From assembly GCF_015500075.1 (NCBI RefSeq), contig NZ_CP045496.1, positions 1,870,001 through 1,934,000 of the forward strand: 64,000 nt of DNA, written 5' to 3'. Below the pieces are notes generated by a model, which saw only the letters and a list, made by a program, of their open reading frames with translations, ran no database searches and was not told the DNA's origin. Shown here piece by piece: positions 1 through 9,187 of the stretch. Made by a program: the position numbers and the translations under genes. Source of the stretch: Mesorhizobium sp. INR15. Lineage in GTDB: Bacteria; Pseudomonadota; Alphaproteobacteria; Rhizobiales; Rhizobiaceae. Position 1 is the stretch's first letter; every line of letters begins with the position of its first letter.

Positions 1-1730
<1,730 letters not shown>

Positions 1731-1928
1731 ATTCCTTATGCCCATCCGATAAATCGGATGTTCAGCCAGCGCTCACGCATGAGCGGCCCTTAACAGGGCC
1801 TATGCTCCGCGAGGGCGCCGGAAAACCGGCGACGCGCAGTCGCGCTTGCGGGCTTATGCCCGCGGCGCACTGTAGAAAACGTCGCCTTGGCACAGAAAAC
1901 AGCTTCTCGAGCAATGTGCGCTTTGCCG

Positions 1929-2044
1929 ACCTGGTGGTTATGGCGGAGCGGCTGCACCCGATCCCATTCCGAACTCGGCCGTGAAACGCTCCAGCGCTGA
2001 TGGTACTTCGTCTCAAGACGCGGGAGAGTAAGTCGCTGCCAGGT
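1929..2044 (+). rRNA. rrf: 5S ribosomal RNA
   Basis: About 116 nt with closing ends acctgg / ccaggt, which pair as helix I, and the conserved 'cccgatcccattccgaactc' loop region. It lies about 200 nt after the 23S end, as expected in an rrn operon. Confidence 0.95.
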
Positions 2045-2182
2045 CTACAAAACGCACGTTGAAAGCTCGCATCCGCAAGGATGGAACAATATCTTCTCTC
2101 TGCATTTGTTCGATGCATCTCGGCGTCCCAAAATCGCTACACTTTTGGACGACATGCATCCAAGGCCCGCCAACGGGAGCCC

Positions 2183-2208
2183 GGGCCGCGAAAGCGGCCC
2201 TTTCATTT
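2183..2208 (+). terminator. Hairpin after 5S rRNA
   Basis: A 7-bp stem GGGCCGC-gaaa-GCGGCCC with a GNRA tetraloop is followed by tttcattt. It looks like an intrinsic terminator or processing hairpin between 5S and tRNA-fMet. Because tRNA-fMet usually belongs to the same transcript, it may be a leaky terminator or an RNase processing signal. Confidence 0.55.
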
Positions 2209-2252
2209 GGCAGACCCAAACCTTCGTAGGACAAAACCTACGCAAAAGTTGA

Positions 2253-2306
<54 letters not shown>

Positions 2307-2329
<23 letters not shown>

Positions 2330-2383
2330 CTTTCATCATAAATCAATAACCGTCCCAGTCTAACCGGGGCGGTTTTTTGCGTT
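2307..2383 (+). repeat. Attachment-site repeat 1: tRNA-fMet 3' end plus terminator
   Basis: From the T-loop of tRNA-fMet through its terminator. It recurs almost perfectly at 14560-14635, with one substitution after CCA and one T fewer in the T-run. This is the left junction of the first island. A shared 3' tRNA end is the standard sign of site-specific integration. Confidence 0.85.
2348..2378 (+). terminator. Terminator after tRNA-fMet (island-borne copy)
   Basis: Stem aaccgtccc / ggggcggtt followed by six Ts. An almost identical copy is at 14602-14630, so this terminator was probably supplied by the integrated element. The likely original tRNA terminator is the strong hairpin at 49479-49517. 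Confidence 0.75.
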
Positions 2384-2630
2384 CCAGTCCCCTTTTGCGG
2401 TCATCACATGCGGATCGTTGGGTAGTCCCTGCTAGGGGGAGCCAGCTATGGTGCCTCAGGCTGACGATGTCGCTCTACTGACCTATCGAAGCTTTTGAGT
2501 GTAAGCGCTGTTGTTCCCCCATTTTGACCGCGATGCGTTTTGGGGACTGTCTCAACATGGTGGACGACAGAATTGCGCCATTGAATGTCATCGGAATGCG
2601 TCAGTAGCCATTCTTATCTGCCCTCGACAT

Positions 2631-2837
2631 TCAGACCGCCAGGACCTTCGCTCTCGACCAGACCAATCGGCTTGACGGCCATAATTTATAAAGCTTGAAG
2701 GGCGTGGTGACCGGGCCGCTGTGATCGTGGCGGCCGCAGATCAGTACGGCTGCGATGTCAATGATTTCTGACATGCGGTCAAAAATTGCTTTACCAATTC
2801 GGAGCAAGCCGTCGTTTGCCGAGTCATGTGTGACCAC
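2631..2837 (-). CDS. Small hypothetical protein or gene remnant
   Basis: A 68-codon frame that starts with GTG overlapping the stop of the upstream ABC ATPase gene, so it could be translationally coupled. I do not recognise the product, and no membrane segment or clear domain is visible. It lies at the very left end of the first island, between the tRNA terminator and the importer operon, and may be the remains of a larger gene. The 247 bases between the tRNA terminator and this frame show nothing I can name. Confidence 0.25.
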   Translation of the reverse strand: MVTHDSANDGLLRIGKAIFDRMSEIIDIAAVLICGRHDHSGPVTTPFKLYKLWPSSRLVWSRAKVLAV

Positions 2838-3664
2838 TATTCAGCACGCTGGCGCCAGCGTTGCGGATTGGCGGCGATCAGCTCGCGCGTATAGGCGTGG
2901 CGAGGGTCCTGGATGATCTGCTCTGTGAAACCGTCTTCGACGACCTGCCCGCGGTACATCACCAGCGTCCGCTGGCAGAGATAACGCACTAGGGTGATGT
3001 CGTGTGAAATGTACAATGCGGTCAGCGATCTGCGCTGCTGCAGCTCCCGCAACAGGTTCAGGATGCCCGCCCTGACACTGACGTCGAGCATCGACACCGG
3101 CTCGTCCGCGACAATGAATTCCGGCGACAGGATCATGGCCCGGGCGATCACGCAGCGCTGCAACTGGCCGCCCGAAAGCTCGTGCGGAAAACGCTTGAGG
3201 ATCGCCTCGCTGCCCCGCATGCCCGCCAGTTCGAGCGCGGCCCTGACATGGGCGCCGTATGCGGAGCGGTCGATGCGGGCGACGAGAAGCGGCTCAGTCA
3301 GCGACCGGTAGATGGTGAAGCGCGGGTTGAGCGCATCGAACGGGTTCTGGAAGATCATCTGCGCGCGCCGCCTGAAGCGCAGCAGCGGCGCTCCCGAGAG
3401 GTCTTTGATTGGCGCACCGTTGAAGCGGATTTCGCCGCTGTCCGGTTCGCTGAGCTTGAGCAGCAAGCGCCCGAGCGTGGTCTTGCCGCTACCGGATTCG
3501 CCCAGCAGCCCAACCGTTTCTCCCGGCTTGAGGCTGAGCGAGACGTCGTTGATGGCCAATATCGCAGGCTGACCGCCCAACAAGGTCCGCTGGCCGGCGA
3601 AGGTCTTGGTGATGTTGAGGGCGTCCACCAGGGCGCCCTGCGACGGTGTCGTCAAACTATCCAT
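2837..3664 (-). CDS. Peptide ABC importer, ATP-binding protein (DppF/OppF type)
   Basis: Second ATPase of a family-5 (dipeptide/oligopeptide/nickel) ABC importer, 275 aa. It energises uptake together with the DppD-like ATPase at 3652. Visible motifs: Walker A GESGSGKTT near residue 55, the Q-loop region MIFQNPFDALNP, the signature LSGGQLQR, and Walker B FIVADEP with a following H-loop YISHD. The short C-terminal region is normal for DppF proteins. It overlaps the upstream ATPase gene by 13 nt and is the last clear gene of the operon reading 8206 to 2837. Substrate cannot be told from sequence; peptides or similar amides are likely given the M28 peptidase across the divergent promoter. Confidence 0.9.
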   Translation of the reverse strand: MDSLTTPSQGALVDALNITKTFAGQRTLLGGQPAILAINDVSLSLKPGETVGLLGESGSGKTTLGRLLLKLSEPDSGEIRFNGAPIKDLSGAPLLRFRRRAQMIFQNPFDALNPRFTIYRSLTEPLLVARIDRSAYGAHVRAALELAGMRGSEAILKRFPHELSGGQLQRCVIARAMILSPEFIVADEPVSMLDVSVRAGILNLLRELQQRRSLTALYISHDITLVRYLCQRTLVMYRGQVVEDGFTEQIIQDPRHAYTRELIAANPQRWRQRAE

Positions 3665-4653
3665 GTCGCTGCCTGTTGCGCGCGTTCCAGTAATTGCGCC
3701 GATTCACTGGCCCGACAGCATGCCACCATGTGCCCGTCCGTGGCCGGCCGAGGCGCGACCGGAAGCAGGCAGCGCTCGATCGCGAATGGACAGCGGGGTT
3801 CGAAGCGGCATCCTGGCGGCGGATTGGCCAGATCCGGCGGGATGCCGTTTATGGGAACGAGATCGCGATTGCCGTCCCCAAGATCCGGGAAGGCCTGCAG
3901 CAGGCCCATCGTGTAGGGATGCGCCTGGTTGGCCAGAACTTCCTCGGTACGGCCATGCTCGACGATCTGGCCGCCGTACATCACCGCCACGCGATCGCAG
4001 GCATAGCCGACAACGCCGATATCGTGAGTGACCATGATGATCGAGATGCCGTGGGTGGAGCGCAGCTCGACCAGGAGGTCGAGAATCTGTTTCTGGACCA
4101 GCACATCCAGTGCGGTCACCGGCTCGTCCGCTACGATCAGCTTTGGGTGCAGCGCCAAGGCCATGGCGATCGCCGCCCGCTGCCGCATGCCGCCTGAAAA
4201 CTGGTGGGGAAAATCGTCGAGGCGCTGCGCCGACAGGCCGACGGACTTAAACAGCTCGACCCGCCGCCTGCCCGCTTCCGCGCGCGAGCAGCCGCCGCGG
4301 GCTACCAGGATGTTGCCGAGCTGATCGCCGACCCGGTAGACCGGGTTCAGCGAGTTCATCGCCGATTGCGGCACGAAGGCGATCTCGCGCCATCGGACCT
4401 GCCGCTGCTGCGCGGCCGGCAAGGCGGCCAAGTCACGCCCTTCGAACAGGATCTGGCCACGGACGATGGCGGCATTCGAAGCCATGACGCCGATGATTGC
4501 CCGGCCAAGCGTTGTTTTGCCGCAGCCAGACTCGCCGACAATGCCGGTGATCGAGCCGCGCGGCACTGACAATGACGCACCGTCGACCGCCATGATGTCA
4601 CGGCCACCCTGCCGGTAGCTTATGCGAAGGTCTCTCACCTCAAGCATGGCCAT
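3652..4653 (-). CDS. Peptide ABC importer, ATP-binding protein (DppD/OppD type)
   Basis: First ATPase of the importer, 333 aa. Walker A GESGCGKTTLG lies near residue 40, signature FSGGMRQRAAIAMAL near 165, Walker B LIVADEP near 187, and the H-loop MVTHD near 220. The C-terminal extension PPGCRFEPRCPFA is the oligopeptide-transporter tail (oligo_HPY) that in relatives carries Cys residues for an iron-sulfur cluster. It overlaps the permease gene at 4653 by one base and the next ATPase by 13 nt, so the genes are tightly coupled. Confidence is high for the family and low for the substrate. Confidence 0.92.
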   Translation of the reverse strand: MAMLEVRDLRISYRQGGRDIMAVDGASLSVPRGSITGIVGESGCGKTTLGRAIIGVMASNAAIVRGQILFEGRDLAALPAAQQRQVRWREIAFVPQSAMNSLNPVYRVGDQLGNILVARGGCSRAEAGRRRVELFKSVGLSAQRLDDFPHQFSGGMRQRAAIAMALALHPKLIVADEPVTALDVLVQKQILDLLVELRSTHGISIIMVTHDIGVVGYACDRVAVMYGGQIVEHGRTEEVLANQAHPYTMGLLQAFPDLGDGNRDLVPINGIPPDLANPPPGCRFEPRCPFAIERCLLPVAPRPATDGHMVACCRASESAQLLERAQQAATWIV

Positions 4654-5573
4654 CAGCGTGCCTTCAGCTTGGGGAACAGCACTTCTTCATAGCCCCGTCC
4701 GATGAAGAAGCCCGCCGCCACGACGGCCACGATCGCCAGACCCGGGGGGATGAACCAGTGGTAGCTGCCGCGCGACAATGCCTGCGACGCATAGGCATCC
4801 TGCAGCATGTAACCCCACGAGATCGTCGAGGAGTCGCCGAAGCCGAGGAAGCTGACGCTCGCCTCAGTCAGGATCGCCCAGCCGATGGCGACTGAGCCAT
4901 ACAGGACCGCTATCGGCAGGATGTTCGGCGCCAGATGGACGAACAAAATTCGCCATTCGCCGACACCCACGACGCGCGCCGCCTCGATGAAGGTGCGGCT
5001 GCGCAGGGTCAGCACCTGCGACCGGATCACTCTCGCCGTGTCGCGCCACAAGATCAGCCCCATCGCTAGCACGACATTCCAGACGCTGGGTTCGAGGAAA
5101 GCGGATAGAACGATGACGAACGGGAGGAATGGAATGCCGAAGGCGATGTCGGTCAGCCGCATCAGCACGGCGTCTACCCAGCCGCCGAAGAAGCCGGCGA
5201 GCAGACCGATGACCGAACCGATGACGACGACCATGAATGCCGCCGCGATGCCGACGATCAGGGCGGCTCGGGAGCCTAGGACAAGCTGCGACCAGACATC
5301 GCGGCCGAGGCTCGTCGTGCCAAGCGGATAGGCGAGACTGGGCGGCAGATCGGCGGCAAGATTGTAGTCTGCGGAGTACAGGATCTCGGTCGGATCGTGG
5401 GTTGCGAGTTGGTTGGCGAATACGGCTGTCAGAATGAGCACGACATAGATCGCGATCCCCGCCATCGCCATCGGATCATGCCAGGGGATGGAGCGCCACA
5501 GCGCCGCCCCAATGCGCGACCTTCTGGACGTAAGCGCCGCACGCGCCGTCTGTGTTTCAGCCGACATGGCCAA
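4653..5573 (-). CDS. Peptide ABC importer, permease (DppC type)
   Basis: Inner-membrane permease of about 306 aa. An N-terminal cytoplasmic stretch is followed by a first transmembrane helix (AIYVVLILTAVFANQL) and the usual DppC extracytoplasmic loop with YPLGTTSLGRDVWSQ. The remaining helices and the EAA loop (EAARVVGVGEWRILFVHLAPN) sit near residue 195. It pairs with the DppB-type permease upstream, whose coding end it overlaps by 17 nt. The start ATG gives an N-terminus consistent with the family. Confidence 0.9.
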   Translation of the reverse strand: MAMSAETQTARAALTSRRSRIGAALWRSIPWHDPMAMAGIAIYVVLILTAVFANQLATHDPTEILYSADYNLAADLPPSLAYPLGTTSLGRDVWSQLVLGSRAALIVGIAAAFMVVVIGSVIGLLAGFFGGWVDAVLMRLTDIAFGIPFLPFVIVLSAFLEPSVWNVVLAMGLILWRDTARVIRSQVLTLRSRTFIEAARVVGVGEWRILFVHLAPNILPIAVLYGSVAIGWAILTEASVSFLGFGDSSTISWGYMLQDAYASQALSRGSYHWFIPPGLAIVAVVAAGFFIGRGYEEVLFPKLKAR

Positions 5574-6546
5574 CCCTCGGATCGAGCAGCCGGTAGAGCA
5601 GTTCCGCCAGCCCGTTCATCGTAACGGTGACGACCGCGATCAGCAGGAATGCGCCCTGCGCTAGGGGATAGTCGTGTGCCTGAACCGCCCTGACCAGCAG
5701 CCGGCCGAGACCCGGCCAGGAAAACACCGTCTCGATGACGACATTGCCGCCGACGGAATAGCCGATGCCGAGCGTGAACGCCGTCGCCACCGGCAGCAAG
5801 GCGTTGCGCGCCGCGTGGCGAAGCATGATGGTGGTTTCAGAAAACCCTTGCATGCGCGCCAGGGTCACGAAATCCTCGTTGAGCACGTCAAGCATGGTCG
5901 AGCGCATCAGCAGCACCGGCAAGCCGACGAGATAGAGCGCCAGCGTCATCGCTGGCAGGAAGAGATGCGCCAGGAAATCCCGGCTCAGCATGTGAGACAG
6001 AAACCCGCCGCGTTCGGTTCCAGCTTCGAGCGTGCCGCCGGACGGAAACCAGCCGAGCGAAAAGCTGAACACGGCGAGCAGCACCATGCCGAGCCAGAAT
6101 TCAGGCGCCGCGCGCAGCATTAGCACCAGCGGCAAGGTTAACTTCTCGATCAGGGAATTGCGCTTCCAGGCAAGGGCCGCGCCCAGCACGATGCCGACGG
6201 CATAGGCGCAAACCAGTGCAACAAGGGTCAGCACGATGGTGTTGGGAAACACGTCCCAGACCAATTTCCAGACGTCCTCCCGATAGAAGAAGCTCTTGCC
6301 GAGATTGAGGTGGAGCAGATTGACCAGGTAGAGCAGATACTGCTGGAAGAGCGGCTGATCGAGGCCGAACTGCTGCCTCAACAGGTCGCGCTCGGCCTGC
6401 GTGAAGGTCGGTTCGATGAAGGCGGTCAGCGGATCTCCAGGCATCAGCCGGAAGATGAAGAACAGCACAGTTGCCACCGCCCATAGGACGAACAGCAACT
6501 GTGAAAGCTTGACCAGGATCGTCCGCAACTGTGGCATCCCGTGCAA
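5557..6546 (-). CDS. Peptide ABC importer, permease (DppB type)
   Basis: Six-helix permease of 329 aa. Hallmarks are the N-terminal helix followed by RLMPGDPLTAF, the amphipathic loop, the EAA motif region (FVTLARMQGFSETTIMLRHA) near residue 235, and the closing helix before LLYRLLDPRVGH. The frame can start at TTG 6546, which has AAGGA five bases upstream, or at ATG 6537, which has a poorer ribosome site. I keep the TTG. It lies 10 nt after the binding-protein gene and overlaps dppC. Confidence 0.88.
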   Translation of the reverse strand: MHGMPQLRTILVKLSQLLFVLWAVATVLFFIFRLMPGDPLTAFIEPTFTQAERDLLRQQFGLDQPLFQQYLLYLVNLLHLNLGKSFFYREDVWKLVWDVFPNTIVLTLVALVCAYAVGIVLGAALAWKRNSLIEKLTLPLVLMLRAAPEFWLGMVLLAVFSFSLGWFPSGGTLEAGTERGGFLSHMLSRDFLAHLFLPAMTLALYLVGLPVLLMRSTMLDVLNEDFVTLARMQGFSETTIMLRHAARNALLPVATAFTLGIGYSVGGNVVIETVFSWPGLGRLLVRAVQAHDYPLAQGAFLLIAVVTVTMNGLAELLYRLLDPRVGHVG

Positions 6547-6556
6547 CCGGATCCTT

Positions 6557-8206
6557 TCACTTAACCGTGTCGGCCTTGCCGTCAGGATAGTGCAGCTTGC
6601 CGTCCACCACAGTATAGCCGGCGTCCGTGAGAATCTTGCGCGCCGCGTCCAGTCCGGTCTTCATCGTGTCGACGGATGGATCATGCCAGTAAGACAAGAC
6701 CGGCGAAATCACCGAGTTAGCCGGCACGGCGTAGCCCTTGAAAGCCGCCCCGACGATAAGCCGGCGGTCGATCGCGGTGGACAGCGCGTTCCGGAATGCC
6801 GGATCGTCGAATGGCGCCCGGCGCTCGTTCATGCCGACATAGCGGAAGCCGAGGTCGACCGTGTTGACCATCTTCAGGTCTGGGTTTGCCGCCAGCGCGC
6901 CCTCCAGCACTTTCGGATCGCCCGAATATTCGGAGAGGAAATTGATCTCGCCCGATTTGAGCATGCCCAGCGATGCCTCCGTGTTGGAGACGGTACGCAG
7001 GATCCAGCGCGCCGCCTTGGGCGCGGCGAAGTGATCGGGATTGGCTTCGAGAACGATTTCCTCGTTTTTGTTCCAACGCACGAAGCGGAACGGGCCCGAG
7101 CCGACCGGCTTGTCCTCCTGCAGCATCTCGGCCGTGTCGGCCTTGCCGGCAAGCGCCTCGATCCTCGGCTCCCACACCGCCTTCGGAATCAGGTTGATCT
7201 TGGCAAGGGTGGTGGTCAGGAACGCCGCCGAAGGCGATTTGAGCTTGAAGCGGAGGCCGTCGTCGCCGACCTTGTCGATGCTGGCGATGTTGTCGACGAA
7301 TGGCTTGTACATCGGCGCCTTGTCGCCCTGCGGCAAGGTGAAGGAATAGATTACATCGTCGGTGGTGACGGGCGTGCCGTCATGCCATTTCATCCCCTTC
7401 TTCAACTGGACGTCGATCGTCGTCGGATCGACCCATTTGTAGCTTTCGGCCGCCCAGGGCTTGGGCAGGCCGTCTGGTCCGACCCTGAGCAGGCGGTCCC
7501 AGAGCAGTTCCGTCACCCAGCTGTCGACCGGACCGCTGACGTAAAGCGGATTGATGAAGGTCACCGAGTCGGCGGCATTGACGATGATGTCTTTCTGCTC
7601 GCCGACCGGCTTCAGCGAGATGAAGGTCCAGAAATTCTTGATGCCAACGCCGGCTTCGTCGACGACCGAATTCTCGTCCCAGATCTTCTTGTTGAAGGCG
7701 AAGGCAAGGCGGGGATAGACGAGGTTGATGATCGGCTGGTCGCGCGAAAGGATCTGCTGCGCCTTGAACACCATGGCCTTTCGCTTTTCGAGATCGGTTT
7801 CCTGCCGCTGCTCGGTAACGATCTTGTCGTAGTCGGCATTGATGTAGCCGACAAAATTATATCCATCCTTGGCCGTGCTCGAATGGAAAAGATTGAAGAG
7901 CAGTTCATCGGGATCGGAACGCTCCGGCCGCCCGGCCATCTGCCAGCCGGTCATGTCCCATTTGTCACGATCCGACCAGACGACGTCGGACATCTGCTCC
8001 CAGGGCTGGACGTCGATCTTGATGTCGAGACCCAGTTTCTTCCATTCCTGCGCCATCAGCTGGATGGCCTGGTACTCTTGCGGCTGCGCGGCCTGCGGAC
8101 GGCTGAAGATCGTCAGTTGCCGGATGGCATCGCCGGCATGGGCAGCATTGGGTAGGGCAGCGAGCGTCAACGACGCGAGAAATGCGGATCGTAGGATAAA
8201 CGACAT
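6557..8206 (-). CDS. Peptide ABC importer, periplasmic binding protein (SBP family 5)
   Basis: Periplasmic solute-binding protein that delivers substrate to the DppBC-like permeases. It is 549 aa from the chosen ATG at 8206, which has GGGAGA eight bases upstream and yields a clean Sec signal peptide (MSFILRSAFLASLTLAALPN, cut after AHA). A longer in-frame start at 8239 would bury the signal and lacks a ribosome site. Family-5 features: KPWAAESYKWVDPTTIDVQL, the KWHDGTPVTTDDV motif, and GSGPFRF near residue 350. First gene of the operon. Its promoter is shared with the divergent IclR gene and contains a candidate operator at 8236-8252. Confidence 0.92.
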   Translation of the reverse strand: MSFILRSAFLASLTLAALPNAAHAGDAIRQLTIFSRPQAAQPQEYQAIQLMAQEWKKLGLDIKIDVQPWEQMSDVVWSDRDKWDMTGWQMAGRPERSDPDELLFNLFHSSTAKDGYNFVGYINADYDKIVTEQRQETDLEKRKAMVFKAQQILSRDQPIINLVYPRLAFAFNKKIWDENSVVDEAGVGIKNFWTFISLKPVGEQKDIIVNAADSVTFINPLYVSGPVDSWVTELLWDRLLRVGPDGLPKPWAAESYKWVDPTTIDVQLKKGMKWHDGTPVTTDDVIYSFTLPQGDKAPMYKPFVDNIASIDKVGDDGLRFKLKSPSAAFLTTTLAKINLIPKAVWEPRIEALAGKADTAEMLQEDKPVGSGPFRFVRWNKNEEIVLEANPDHFAAPKAARWILRTVSNTEASLGMLKSGEINFLSEYSGDPKVLEGALAANPDLKMVNTVDLGFRYVGMNERRAPFDDPAFRNALSTAIDRRLIVGAAFKGYAVPANSVISPVLSYWHDPSVDTMKTGLDAARKILTDAGYTVVDGKLHYPDGKADTVK

Positions 8207-8235
8207 GTTGATATTTCTCCCATTTGTTTTATAGA

Positions 8236-8252
8236 TCAAAACACCGTTTCAA
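8236..8252. promoter_or_regulatory. Candidate IclR operator in the divergent promoter
   Basis: TCAAAACACCGTTTCAA matches 13 of 17 positions of the perfect palindrome at 9151-9167. It sits between the binding-protein gene and the IclR gene, where it could control both. No other protein-binding signal stands out in this 104-bp gap. Confidence 0.5.
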
Positions 8253-8310
8253 TAATGCTAACACTGGCAAAGCCGTGGCGCAAGCATCGCCAGACTGCGA
8301 AGGAGATGAA

Positions 8311-9117
8311 ATGCCGAGAGTTCGAAAGAGCACCGCGGACGACGCAAGACCGAAGGACCGCTACCGCATCGACGCCGTCGACAGGGCCCTGCAAATGCTC
8401 GAACTCCTGGCGCTCAAGCCGGGTCGCGGCGTGACCGAATTGGCGGATGCGCTGGACCTGAGCAAGGCACTAGCCTTTCGCCTGCTGCATACGCTCGAAC
8501 TGCGGGACTATGTGCGCCGCGATCCGCAGCACCGCACGAACACGCTTGGGTTCCGAATACTCCACCTCGCCGAAAAGCTGGAGGAGGAAAGCCTGCTGAT
8601 CAAGGCGACGGCTCCGCTCATGGACACGATCGCCCAACTCTGCCGCGAGGATGTAAACCTCTATGTGCGGACCGGAACGACCGCCGTTTGCATTGCCAGT
8701 CGCGCCTCCCCCCACCAGGTGCGGATGTACGCGGAAGTCGGACGCGAGAACATGCTGCACGCCGGCGGCTCGTCGACGGTGCTTCTGGCTTACGCGCCCG
8801 AGGACGTCCAGAACGCCGCACTCGGCGGCGACCTGCGGCTTTACACGCCCTCGACGCTGGTCGATCCGACCCGGCTACGGCAGCGACTGGCGGAGGTTCG
8901 CTCCACTGGCGTGCATGTCTCCCGCGCCGATGTCGACGAGGCCGGCTTCTCCATCGCCGCTCCCGTGTTCGGTCACAATGACGAAATCCTAGCCGCGCTC
9001 AGCATCGCGGGCGCGCTCAATCGGCTGACGCCGGATGCCGAGCAGGCCCATCTCGACATGGTCCGGCAGTACGCGTGGCAGATGACCAAGAAGCTCGGCG
9101 GCCGCCGCCGGCGATAA
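8311..9117 (+). CDS. IclR-family transcriptional regulator
   Basis: DNA-binding regulator of 268 aa. The N-terminal winged helix-turn-helix spans roughly residues 18-80 (AVDRALQMLELLALKPGRGV, then VTELADALDLSKALAFRLLH). The C-terminal effector-binding domain carries the family pattern GRENMLHAGGSSTVLLAY and ends with DEAGFSIAAPVFG and SIAGALNRLTP. The start at 8311 has AGGAG five bases before it; a longer in-frame start at 8224 would read through the divergent promoter. Divergent from the importer and immediately upstream of the M28 peptidase gene, so it very likely controls both through the 8236 and 9150 sites. The effector is unknown. Confidence 0.93.
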   Translation: MPRVRKSTADDARPKDRYRIDAVDRALQMLELLALKPGRGVTELADALDLSKALAFRLLHTLELRDYVRRDPQHRTNTLGFRILHLAEKLEEESLLIKATAPLMDTIAQLCREDVNLYVRTGTTAVCIASRASPHQVRMYAEVGRENMLHAGGSSTVLLAYAPEDVQNAALGGDLRLYTPSTLVDPTRLRQRLAEVRSTGVHVSRADVDEAGFSIAAPVFGHNDEILAALSIAGALNRLTPDAEQAHLDMVRQYAWQMTKKLGGRRRR

Positions 9118-9149
9118 GACCATTGCGAATTGATTTCGCGCCTGCTATT

Positions 9150-9168
9150 TTTAAAACAGTGTTTTAAA
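9150..9168. promoter_or_regulatory. Perfect palindromic operator before the M28 peptidase gene
   Basis: TTTAAAACA-G-TGTTTTAAA is a perfect 19-base palindrome with one central base, 20 bases before the peptidase start. A third half-site, aaaaca, follows at 9173-9178. The related site at 8236 makes IclR the natural candidate ligand. Position over or just after the promoter suggests repression. Confidence 0.65.
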
Positions 9169-9187
9169 GAATAAAACAGGAGAGAGT

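Noticed and set aside
6401..8155. 584-codon frame on the plus strand
   Set aside because: Antisense shadow of the family-5 binding-protein gene, which has a signal peptide, ribosome site and conserved motifs.
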